DNA of 64,000 nucleotides from Cladopsammia gracilis (Eukaryota; Cnidaria; Anthozoa; Scleractinia; Dendrophylliidae): NCBI GenBank assembly GCA_022457155.1, contig JAJGOT010000494.1, positions 186,001 to 250,000 of the forward strand, read 5' to 3'. Shown piece by piece: positions 47,597 to 58,926 of this stretch (position 1 is its first letter; each line of letters starts with the position of its first letter). The notes under the pieces were generated by a model. It saw only the letters and a program-made list of their open reading frames with translations, ran no database searches and was not told where the DNA came from. The position numbers and the translations under genes were made by a program.

Positions 47597-47725
47597 CTCT
47601 TTTCGTAAGATATCTCGCTTTCCATTACAAAAACGACATGATGATGTCGGATATGCCCCATCAGTGTTGGATAACAGCAATAGCATTGTCACACAAAACA
47701 AAACTGCGAGAAATTTGGATTTCAT
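47597..47725 (-). CDS. Secreted-peptide first exon, R2 copy 2
   Basis: 43 codons. Same signal peptide as copy 1, then GAYPTSSCRFCNGKRDILRKE and a GTAAGG donor. It is the only copy with two cysteines (SSCRFC) after the signal. Three copies conserve the first 27 codons far better than the rest, hinting at selection on the signal or fast change of the mature part. Confidence 0.6.
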
Positions 47726-48993
47726 TGTCTCAACTTGCAATTGTCCTTTCTCTTTAGCTGTGTTTTTGTAAGCCACTTACAATAACTTGGAAGCCTGTGT
47801 TTGGTCCTTTTATTTCGTTATCGAACGATTAATTTCAATTGTCAGATGTCTAATGTCCACCGTCGGCGACAAATTTGTCAAATGGCTAGAAACAAAGTCG
47901 TCATCCCATGCTGTGTCTGTCACAATACTTGGGCGGGAAACGGCTTCCACGGAAACGATCTCCCGCCTTTTTATTCTACGTGAGAGGGTGGGGGTGGGTT
48001 CTACAACAACAACAACGTTTATTTGTACTGTAAATTAAAAGAGCTGTATATTTAACAAATTTACACCGGTTTTCCGTGGTGTGGACTCTTATTTACCACG
48101 ATTTACGTCATCACATGGTCAAATTTACACCGGTTTTCCGTGTTTAATAAAGTCTACGAGTCCTCTGCTTCTACGTTGGTTATAGAAATAATCAAATATT
48201 AGGATATGTCTTAGGTGATCAGATATATTGACTTAAGTTACTGCAATCAACAGGAATTGTACGATTGTGTTTAAAGTCAGTTTCTGTGATCAAATGTAAA
48301 TTTACCTTCAAGTGAACAAAAAACGCTTAATCGATTTTAAGATTGTTTGGTTAATTGAAGGAAGTTTTCGCGTGAAAAGAGATGTTCCTTCGATGTTTTT
48401 CCTTCGTGTAAAGTGAGAACAATCAGCGTAGGTGATCGATAAACAGTTGACTCGGATGTGTGGTAATCGGCAGAACTGCGCGATTGGTGATCGGGAGTCG
48501 TTTTCGGAGACAAATCTAACGATTAGACGAATAGGGATCATAGTCCTAAGGAACATTTTTTAAATATATAGGAAATAGATTTAAAGATTTTCTGCGCTTG
48601 TTGTGATATATTTTACTATACTGCAAGCAGTCTTATAACCTTTTCCTAGTTAACAATCAAATCCTTAGTTAGAACCTTAGTTATAACCGACCAGGTATGC
48701 TAATTCTTATCACTTACCACTCTGCAGAACCAATATCACACAGTTTTCCATTTTTCTTTTCAAGGTCCAAAGTTTTTCAATTCACTTAATCCCAAAACTC
48801 GACTTAGCTCCTCCTCCCTTGCGTCTTTTAAAATAAAGCTTAACCCATGAATATTTTAATAATCAATAGAAATCGGTTAATGAGCTTAAAAGTGACCTTT
48901 TCGATTTTTGAAAAATGGTCTTATTTTTGCTCATTGACAAATCTCTATTGTTTCCATATTCATAGGCGATTTTCTACGTTTCTATAAGAGCTC
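47726..48993. other. R2 copy 2, 5' side; contains DIRS empty site
   Basis: No gene. The uninterrupted DIRS target is at 48,920/48,921. Two tandem copies of AAATTTACACCGGTTTTCCG are at about 48,058-48,140. Confidence 0.65.
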
Positions 48994-49068
48994 TAGTCTC
49001 CCACGCAACCGTTATTAGTGGGGAGGAGCGTTGCGTGACGAGACAAATGACGGCTGCGTGGGAGACTA
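48994..49068. mobile_element. 75-bp foldback, Mutator-like ends, 9-bp TSD
   Basis: TAGTCTCCCACGC...GCGTGGGAGACTA flanked by TAAGAGCTC on both sides (48,985-48,993; 49,069-49,077). Confidence 0.9.
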
Positions 49069-49077
49069 TAAGAGCTC

Positions 49078-50581
49078 TAGTCTCCCACGCAACCGTTATT
49101 TGTCTCGTCACGCAATGCTCCTCCCCAATAACGGCTGCTCAAACCTGAACCACATTCCTTTGCAGATTTAAGCCAATCACAGTTGCAGTGCCATTTTCGG
49201 AACTCGCTCGCGCCAAATTCTCTAGGCGTGACTCGTCCAATCATAGCCTGCGTTTTATCGTTGACTCAGTTGGATGGTGGCGCTGAATGAAGGTTTTCGT
49301 GCAGTGTCAGAAGCAGGCCCGGGGGGGGGGGGGGGTACCCAACAAAGTTTTGTACGGGGATGCTCCGCCCCAAGGTCCAAACCCTTACCCTTTCACATAC
49401 CGATTTTGACAGGAAAAGGTACCCCTTTCATATACCTTTCAATGAAAATGGTACCCCTTTCATATACCTTTCATTGAAATGGTACCCCTTTCATAAAGCC
49501 TTTACTTGCGTCTGTTTGATGTATTTTGAAAGGCGCTTTTTATATACTTAAATGGCAGATTTCCTACCCTTTTTTACACTTCAAACTTATGTTTTCCCTA
49601 CCTTTTCCTATACTTTGTGAAATCCCTACCCTTTCATATACTTCAACCCGTGAAATCCCTACCCTTTCATATACCTCCAGCCTAAAAAGGGTACCCCTTT
49701 CGGGCGGAGCATCCCCGTACAGCCCATTATAGGGAGTACCCCCCCCGGGGGAAGCAGGCCATTTGTAAAAATAATTTTTGACAATTATTTGTTATTTGTT
49801 AACTTGCCGACGGGCTTTTTCTCTCCCGCTCGTGTTTGACCATGTTTGCGAAGAGACGGGTCACAGCGTTGTCGTGGTCTCTCAACAGAAGAATGGTTGT
49901 TATAAAAGGTGACAGGCATAGCACAAATCCTGCTTGTCGCTACAAGCATTTCAGTCCAGCTTTAGAATAAGTCTACCCCAAGTAAGTGCCTGAGAGATTT
50001 TTCCTTTTAGATCAAAATAAAGATATAACAGGCCTGTTGTTTTAAATGTTTCGAAAATGTTGTCGTTTCTTTGATCTTAGGAAAAAATCTCTAGCTGTGA
50101 TACTGACAGGAGGAATTTACGCTTTCCAGAGCCGTTTAGATTATTTACATGTAGTCATGCAGTCGTTTATTTACTAGCTCTTGGCAAAATAATGGAGTTT
50201 ATTTGGTTCACTTTGAAAAAGTTGCAAGATTAGTAGTAGCTGCTTTTAAAAGTAGGAATTATTTGCTACTTAGGATCAGTTCATTACTCATTCCGTGATT
50301 ATTAAGTCTGCGGTTAGTGTAATTTGCGATGTCTGGCACATAGTAAACCGGAAACCACCGGCCTGTTTTTCTATATGATAGGATCCCTATATGGTGTGTT
50401 ACAATGAAGTATATACCCTGTTTTTGCGCGAAAACGACGTCATTTTCATTTTGCTGATACATGATTGGTTCGCTGAATTTAACGCAAACACAATGGGAAA
50501 GGAATGTGGTTCAGGTTTGAGCAGCCGTTAGTGGGGAGGAGCGTTGCGTGACGAGACAAATGACGGCTGCATGGGAGACTA
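49078..50581. mobile_element. 1,504-bp Mutator-like element in the same site
   Basis: Same TAGTCTCCC ends with about 90-bp inverted repeats (…CTCAAACCTGAACCACATTCC). TAAGAGCTC recurs at 50,582-50,590. The empty site TCTATAAGAGCTCCAGC is seen at 38,606-38,625 and 50,807-50,820. No transposase; 49,780-50,460 holds no clear gene. Confidence 0.9.
49320..49750. mobile_element. Nested element with G-run ends and GAAGCAGGCC duplication
   Basis: GAAGCAGGCC occurs on both sides (49,310-49,319; 49,751-49,760). The inside consists of repeated GGTACCCCTTTCATATACCTTT units and ends with the inverted TACTCCCTATAATGGGCT patch found in R1. Confidence 0.75.
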
Positions 50582-50590
50582 TAAGAGCTC

Positions 50591-53500
50591 CAGCTTTGAC
50601 ACAAAATATTCACGCATGCGTATTCTTTACAACTCTACTTAGAATTGCCAGATCACAGAGATATTAACCCATGAATATTGAAATAATAGAAATCGGTTAA
50701 TGAGCTTAAAAGTGACCTCTTTGATTTTTGAAAACTGGTCTTATTTTTGCTCATTGACAAATTTCTATTGTTTCGATATTCATAGGCGATTTTCTACGTT
50801 TCTATAAGAGCTCCAGCTTTGACACTTGACATGTTAGAAGTTGTTCTGCTTCACATGAAACACGATGGAATGTTTGACTGATTCAGGCTGCGATATACAT
50901 AACAACAAGAGGCTCCAAGCATCCTATACTCATGCGCATGCGTAAGAACGTTTTATGATACATTTTAAACATGATAAGAAAATGTCCGAGAAAATGTTAC
51001 TCCTTTCATTCAGTCATTATTCATTGCGTATTCCATTTATTTATCTGCGTATTTCATTTAGTCATTAGACATTATTATTGAATGTTTTGTAAATGAAGGC
51101 TGTACCACAATGGCGCCAGTGTTTCTTCTAAGTCTTATATATACCAAACGTGAACATATACTTGAGATGTAGGAGTAGGTAGGGGGGCAGGATAGATAGG
51201 ATAGGGGGGGAGGCAGGATAGATAGGATAGGGGGGGCAGGATAGATAGGATAGCTAGCCTAGATAGGACTAGCCTGCGAGCAAGCTGTGCTGGGTTAAAG
51301 GGGATTAGGGAGGGAATGAGAGGGGCCTCCCTAATCCCCTTTAACCCAGCACAGCTTGCTCGCAGGCTAGTCCTGTAGGGGGTTTTGCTTTTTTTTTCTA
51401 TTGATGTTAATTTTAGATTTGCACATTTTTAAACGAAATTCTGTTATTTAATTGTTTATTAGTTTGTTGTTATTTGTAACATTTGTATTACTTTTTTGGT
51501 CATAACTGTTGTGAATTATTAACGAATTTTACAATGTTATTTATCGTTATTAATTATTTTGTTAATAAGAAAAGACAACAATATGCAATAAAAACTATAA
51601 TAATAACCACAAACCAATGAAGAGTGCATGATCTATCATCTTATCTTTGGTCTTTAATAACAACTATAATAATTGGTTTTGATTAAAGCTGTAAAGGCTT
51701 AACACATACGATTTTTACGCGACAAAACGCACGCATGCGTATTCTTTCCAACTCACTTAAGATTGCCTGGCAAATCCCCTTTTTCACAGAGATATTAATA
51801 ATTTCTTATTAGTAAATATTACACTCTGTAACCTTGATCTATTAGTTCGTCCATATTGCTCTGTTTTATTTAATTTGGCTAATCTACCTTTAGTTCTGTT
51901 AGGAAACCTGATCTATACAAGCCCAATGGTTTCTCTCAGTCTTCCTCGCCATCTACTCCTGTTAAATTTGTAACTTTACTATGTCATGTAATTGTGTGAA
52001 ATGGCGAAATAAATTAATTATCAATTAAAACAATTACCACTTAAAGTGGGGTAGCAAGCGTGCTCGAGGCGAGGTACCGCAAATTACACTGAGTACAGAC
52101 CGTGAGCAACGAGGAACGACGGAGGACTCTATGCATAGAAGGAAACTCATTTCTTTTTTCTTGGACTTAAGTCCTCGTTCTTCGCGGTTCGATGCTCGAT
52201 GCTCACTGTAATTTGCACTAAATCGAATCCCACTATTGATGTGACTCCGCTCAGTCTGTTCGCGCAATCCTAATTTGTGTTGGATGTCCTGTGTAGAAGC
52301 CGGATTCGATAGGCTACAACGTTTCCTTCATTAAATCGTGACTTCGAAATTTGAACAATTGAATGTGCACATGACAGAAGAGAATGGAAGAATTGAGGTG
52401 TGGATGAATGAGCTCAAAAGCTACTTATATTTCTTAAACAAACTTTTAAGCAAATCAAAATGCAGGGCGCATCGAACAGCTAAACGTTTGTTTCTGATTG
52501 CCCAATATTTTGTTTGGACAAAACTATCCTTCATCTGGGGCTGGGACAACAAGTTTTGTGGACAAAAAAGGAGAGTAATGTGCATATGATATCACGAGTA
52601 TTTCATTATAAAATAAATATGTCATTTAATTAAGTAAACTGCTTCTTGCTAGGTGCTTCCTCGATCACCTTCACCTTTGAAATCAATTCATTCAAATTGC
52701 CTTATTGCCGCCGCCATGGATCTGTTCTTCGTGGGTTATTAATTTTATGGCAGTCTGTAACGAGCCATTAGAAGGAGTAAATGAATAGGAAGTCGTTGCA
52801 GGTGTAGTTTATGACTGAAAGTGTTAATGTGTGTGTTCCACACACGCACTTGGTATATTTCAGAAACTATTCTTGTTTTAAAACGTTACAGATAAAAATT
52901 ATTCTGTCGATGTAATCGAGACTTTGGACAGTTGTCAGTTTCAGTTCAGATAAACTGGACGAGGCCGTTTAAAGAAAATGCCAAATATCTCTTCCTATTG
53001 AAAGTAATTTTAATTTCATGATATTTAATTTTCTCAGTCAAAAGCTACAGACAGTGGTCATGGTGGCAACCATCTTTGTTTGAGTTCGCGCGCAATGAAA
53101 TTGTAGACCTCATGCCCATTACAAAGTCAAAAGTTGAACTTATAAAAAGTTAATGCAATGTAAGTTTTTAGACTTTTTAGAATAATCGTTAATAATCGGA
53201 AAACGGCTTTGACGCACATGAACCCCGCCTTTCCTTGTTTTTGTTTTTTTTATTTGAAGCAAAGTACCGCAAATTACACTGAGTACAGAACGTGAGAAAC
53301 GAGGAATGACGGAGGACTCAAGCGAGAGAAGGAAACTCATTTTTTTATTGTTGGACTTGAGTCCTCGTCCTCGCGGCTCGATGCTCGGTGCTCACTGGAT
53401 TTTGAACTAAATCACCTCGCGCGCTGTACCCTTGGAATCCCACTATTGTTGTGACACCGTTCAGTTTCGTCTCGATATGCTGCAACGTTTCCTTCATCGT

Positions 53501-54500
53501 GACTTCGAAATTTAAACAATTGAATGTACACATGACAGAAAAGAATGGAACAATTGAGGTGTGGATGAATGAGCTCAAAAGCTACTTTTATTTCTTAAAC
53601 AAACTTTTAAACAAATCAAAATGCAGGGCTCATCGAACAGCTAAAAGTTTGTTTTTATTGCCCAATATTTTGTTTGGACAAAACTAACCTTCATCTGGGG
53701 CTGGGACAACAAGTTTTGTGGACAAAAAGGGAGAGTAATGTGCATATGATATCACGAGTATTTTATTATAAAATAAATATCCCATTTAAGTAATCTGTCT
53801 CTTGCTAGGTGCTTCCTCGATCACCTTTACCTTTGAAATAATTCATTCAAATTGCCTTGAAATGAAATGAAATGCCCTCCCCAAGAACAAATGTTTACTA
53901 AAATAGTAGCAATAGAAAAGGACATTGTGCATTTATTCTGTTGTAGGGCTTTTTAATTGGCACTGTTAGATGGCAACGTGGCCTCTTTACTGAATGTTCC
54001 GTTCGTCAAAGAGTGAATCACGTTTGAAAACGTACATTTTTTTATTGTGGTATTACTCTTCAACAAACCTTTATACTCCTCCACAACAACGACGTGTATT
54101 CCGTCGGATAGGTTCAAATTCCCCATCCCACCCAGGCAAAGTTCAAATTCCCACCCGGAGAAATGCACGAGCTATGCCCGGGGAAGATGTTGAAGTTTCG
54201 AATTGTTCAGCGCAATAGAGAATAAAGCTGAAGGTGCTGTTACGCGTATGATTTTTTGTCGGTGCAACTTGTCTTTAAGTTCCCCAAATGTCGAAAAATA
54301 AATGATAGACTGTATTACCGGTAAATTTTTACCGTACTAATACGGGCATAAATTGACGTACAGTACTCGCGAGCTTTTGGGGAATTTACCGGTACTTGTA
54401 TTAAGAAGCAATCTTAATTTCGGTTATCACAAATGAAATGAAATGAAAATGAAAATGAACTGCTGGTGTTTCGTTAAGTTATAATAAGCCCCAATCTCTC
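50591..54500. other. Duplicated intergenic block, copy 2 and 3; gene-free
   Basis: 50,741-52,700 copies 38,545-40,500; 53,260-54,480 copies part of it again (about 40,020-41,150). It includes the hairpin at 51,266-51,373 and a second DIRS empty site (50,740/50,741). Reading frames such as MTSKFEQLNVHMTEENGRIE occur in all copies but without splice or start context; unsupported as genes. Confidence 0.65.
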
Positions 54501-56100
54501 CCAATAGGGGTTAGGGGGTTAGGGTTATGGCCAGGAGTTTGCTTTAAACCTGCTAAAGAAAAAATCGCCGAGAGCGATGAAAGTAATGAAATATTAACTA
54601 AAAAGACAAAATAACAGCCAAAGGTGATGTTACACGGGACGTTTCGAAACTACGATTTTTAGCGCAACATGGGTGCGCGGACGATTTTCTTCTTCTACTT
54701 GTTTATTGAACAGAGAAGACGTCAGAGTTGTCAAGTTCAACGCCATAATTCAATTCACAGAAGTCCGAAAGCAAAGTGGACATAGGAGCAAACGATCGAC
54801 CAAGTCAGACGCCAACAACAACAGTGACAACAACAGCGCCATCTCAAGGAAATAAGGCCGTGCCCATTATTGTTTGCACACGACATATTCACGTAATAAA
54901 TGCCCTAGCTTTGGTGCCTTAAAAAACACGTATAGCATACGTATACCCCTCTACAACAAGTAGCCAGAGGCAGAAAGAGTCCATTTGAGGATAAAAGGTT
55001 AATTGACTCAATGTTTATTTTCAGGAAGAAGAAGGAACGGGCCCTTTGGTTTGCTGAAACTTACGGGCTGACACCACGATCTCTCCAGTTTAAAGACACA
55101 CTGACAGGCGTTATGGTCGGTTTACAACTGAACAAACAAAATATACAATGTGTGTCTCCAATTATGGCTCCTGGTGTGTCACAAGTTCAGCAGATGCCAC
55201 ATCTTTAGTCAGGAGAGGGGAAGCTATTTATGACAGACAGTATACAACAGTCAGACTGCTATCACTTCTGTTCTAGGGAAAAAATTCGATTTACCGGCGT
55301 TCAAATAATCACTTGTCTTACAGTTGTATCTATGAAATGTTATGTTATATATTCAGTGTTAAACTTCAGCTTCAAGGATTTGCTGCTCATGATAAAAGTT
55401 GCTTATTTTTATGCTGCTTTTGTGTCAACTCAAGGCCAAACCAACAAGTCCTATGCCACCCTTGATGAAGAGGAAAAGGACAGGGTTAAGACTATCTTGT
55501 TTATCATGGACCGGTTTTCTATTTCATAAGAAGGCTATCATGAGCTGACGCAAACACAACTGCCCTCCCTAGAACACAGCTTGTTGAAAGCTATGTGAAG
55601 GTGTTGGCTGGGGGGGGAGAGAGGGGGGAGGGGGGAGAGGGTACTCCCTATAATGGGCTATACAGGGATGCTCCACCCAAAAGGGGTACCTTTTTTAGGC
55701 TGGAGGTACATAACTTAGAGGTAAGGATTTCACGAGTTGAAGCATAGAAGAGGATAGGGAAAACTGCCACAACCTGAACTGACCAAAGAATATTATCTTT
55801 GCATTAAGTCAATATGTGTTTCTTTTTTGTTGTTGTTGACCAAAATGCCTAGAGGAAAACTTCAACATCCCCCGGGGGCGAACACCAAGCATTTCGGTAG
55901 TACCATCGTGGGTGGGGGAGGGGGGACTTTGACGTCACCATTCGTTTTTCTGGTAGCAAATTTAACATTGTATGGAAGGGGTAGAAGAATTTGAACAAGT
56001 TGCCTCAATTTCGTTTCATGTGTTGCGAAAATTCAGTTGATATATGATTACTGGGAAATCTGCTGGCAGCGTGTGCTTTCAGGAGTGTCAGCCAGAGCCA
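54500..56100. other. R1 copy 3, upstream part; second Polinton empty site
   Basis: It matches 5,830-6,640 and 24,424-25,167. The target equivalent is GTGTTAAACTTCAGCTTCAAGG (AAACTT at 55,361-55,366). Coding-like remnants: ERALWFAETYGLTPRSLQFKD at 55,040-55,100 and KSYATLDEEEKDRVKTILFI at about 55,450-55,510; family unknown. Confidence 0.75.
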
Positions 56101-56446
56101 ATGAAAACACAAATAATTACTGCAATTGCCCTACTGTGTGCAATTGCCTTGGTAAGGGATGGAGAGACTGTTTGGCTAGTTCAGGTATATTGTTACATTT
56201 CATTTATTATAATTACTGCAGCAATGTTTAACAAATACAAGATTTTTTTTTACTACTCTCCCATTAGGGTTTTAATCTTGTTTCCGCTGTCCAGAAGCAC
56301 AAGTGTCGTTGTGTTCACCGATCCTTTTGTTCGTCTTCCAGTTCTTGCTTGTGCTTGTTAAACAACTCAGACCGCAGTTCGCCTTCAGCTGCTTCCATGC
56401 CCCGTCGGTTACTGGTCAGAAGCCTCTCCTAAAACGATTCAATAAA
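56101..56446 (+). CDS. Secreted cysteine-rich peptide gene, copy 3 (two exons)
   Basis: Exon 1, 56,101-56,151 (17 codons, signal peptide MKTQIITAIALLCAIAL) ends at GTAAGG. Exon 2, 56,268-56,432, follows a polypyrimidine tract (TTTTTTTTTACTACTCTCCC) and TAG, in phase 0, giving a 71-aa precursor. The mature part starts GFNLVSAVQK and has KCRCVHRSFC, five serines, then CLCLL; stop TAA. AATAAA at 56,441-56,446 lies only 9 bases after the stop. A candidate 5' UTR acceptor (TTTCAG|GAG) is about 20 bp before the ATG. Five cysteines imply one unpaired or a dimer. Function is not known. Confidence 0.72.
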
Positions 56447-56820
56447 GCACTCGTTAAAAAACTTCAATGCTGTACAAAAGCCCTTGGGACAGAGCCGGAT
56501 GTTAAAGATCTAACTGACCTGAAAATATTTCAATGAAATTTTAAGAGGTGAAAGAAAGGATAGAAGAAAGAAAATGATTTTTGGAACACCAAAAGACAGT
56601 TAATGCCCACGCAAGAGCACCCCAGGTTGCTAGTGAACTGTTTTGGTGTCCATCTATTAATTATTAACAACAAATTCTAATTTTAAGAGGTGAAAGAAAG
56701 GATAGAAGAAAGAAAATGATTTTTGGAACACCAAAAGACAGTTAATGCCCACGCAAGAGCACCCCATGTTGCTAGTGAACTGTTTTGGTGTCCATCTATT
56801 AATTATTAGTATCACCCAAC

Positions 56821-56858
<38 letters not shown>

Positions 56859-56990
56859 GCTACTAGGGGTCTAATAGTAATAGTCATCGAGTAGTGAAAT
56901 TCGCCGGTTTTATTTTTCGTTTTATTCTTCAACTTGCAATTGCTTTTTTTTATTATTGCCTTTTTCTGTCCGACTAGTTGGGTGATACTA

Positions 56991-57024
<34 letters not shown>

Positions 57025-58806
57025 GTCAATAGCCCATTCGGCTTCGCCTCATGGGCTATTGACCCGTAGCCCTTTCGGGCTACGGGTCTAATTGTTAATT
57101 AACAACAAATTCTAATTGCGTTCGAGGTACGAGAACGCAACTCCTAATTTGTGTTGGGAAGCATTATTGGGTTTCCTGTGCAACTGATAAGGGAGGTTTT
57201 TTCGAGATTGCTTTGGTTCGTCGTCGTCGTCAACACACATTTGCCTCGCTTTGAGGCGCTTGCTTACGTTTTGCCTCACTTTGACGAACTAACTCACGTG
57301 GCGAGATTGCTGACGGTCATTCATCTCATCCTTGCTCACATTGTGTATTTCCATGTGCTTTTCGTGCGTCCTTCTGCTTTCGAAGCTTTTTTGTAGTTTT
57401 CACCGAACTACACGCTCACAACACGCTTAGTGTGTCCTAAAACATATAAAATATGCTAATCAGCGAGAATCAAATCATGGCGATGATTCGGCTGACACGA
57501 ACGAGACAAATAAACGAGAATTGAGCAAGAATAGGAGACATATGTACCGCCGTGACATTAATTCGGATGGCTTGACTGAGCTTGAATCGAACCATATTCA
57601 AGCCATCCCGTTCGAAAATTTATGGCCGGACACGAGCGAGATTCAAGCCAGGAAACGAGCAAGAATCAAGCGACGAATGTTTTTCTCACTTTGATGGAGA
57701 TTATGCGGATGGATCGATGGAACGCTCGCGAAACCAAACGCGGCTTATTTATTCCCGGAGACACTCCAAACTTTCTGTGATTTTTTAGCGCGGTGGAAAA
57801 CTTGGAAATGAAGGCTGAGAGTTTGGAAAAGCTTAATCTTAATTTGGCGAGCGAAACTACAAAGAAAACGGAGAATTTGTAGAAGCGCATAGTCTGTTTT
57901 AAATAAATACTTGCGAATTTCGCTTTCGCCAGTCTGATTATTACCGTTTTGACATATGCAAATTTGGTGCACCTTTTCCACTTTTCCCAAGGGACCGCCA
58001 AGCACTTTTCTTTACCGACAACTACAACAAACTTCAAAGGATTTAATTTGTTCTTTCCCTACCGTCTTCATACACAGAGTAAATACAGGTTTCACTGTAC
58101 ACAATAACCCTTAATTTGACAATATGCCATAGACATATTCATCTATCCCAATACCCTAAAAACAAAATCCCCCCTTTCAACCGCCGAACGCACTACCCTA
58201 ATCTCCGATTACTCCTAGTTTTAAAACTTCAATATTTCTCTAACGAGACGAGCGTCACTCTCGGTGTTTTGCGCGCGAATAAAGACAACAGAAACTAGAA
58301 TTTAGCCCAAGACTATTGTCAATAATATAGAGCGCAACAAAACAAAAATACTAATCATATCTTTCGTTTTCTTGTGACATTATGATAATCATAAACCGAG
58401 TAACATAAGAACTTCGGCTTTTGCCGTTTTTCTAAAAGAATGAAACACAACACATGGAGCCGACACACAGATGGTCTATTTCCCTTTCCGTTAACTTTAC
58501 GGTTAAAGCTGGTTAACTTAAAAACACTTCACAAAATGCATTATGAACAGGACCAAGAAATGCCGCACAACCAACACAAAGAACTGTTCCTTATTTCTGT
58601 TTCTTTTCCAGTTGAACAAAATCGTCTTCAGGGCCTTCTCTTTCAAGCGGCCTGGTGAAACTAGCTCGGGACAAGCCTGCCGCATCCATGTATTACTTTT
58701 CAAGACGGCCGTTGCCGATAAATACAAATCCAATGTCACTTGTGAAATCACGGTACATTTTAGACATGTATAATTGTTCAGAATTGTTTGTTGATTAAAG
58801 CCTTAC
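56447..58806. other. Gene-free stretch with MITEs
   Basis: A 126-bp R1 tail is tandemly repeated (56,560-56,810). 56,808-56,990 is a MITE with AGTATCACCCAACTAGT inverted ends. 56,992-57,100 is a long hairpin, CAATTAGACCC...GGGTCTAATTG with GGGTCAATAGCCCAT inside. 57,100-58,200 shows nothing recognisable. 58,230 onward is R2 copy 3. Confidence 0.65.
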
Positions 58807-58926
58807 CTCTTTTCGTAAGATATCTTGCTTGCCATTACGACGATATGTCGGATATGCCCCATCAGTGTTGGATAACAGCAATAGCATTGTCACACAAAAC
58901 AAAACTGCGAAAAATTTGGATTTCAT
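58807..58926 (-). CDS. Secreted-peptide first exon, R2 copy 3
   Basis: 40 codons. Signal peptide differs from the other copies by one residue (KFFAV), then AYPTYRRNGKQDILRKE and a GTAAGG donor. No later exon assigned. The surrounding R2 unit is shorter, lacking the 1,022-bp insertion and DIRS. Confidence 0.58.
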
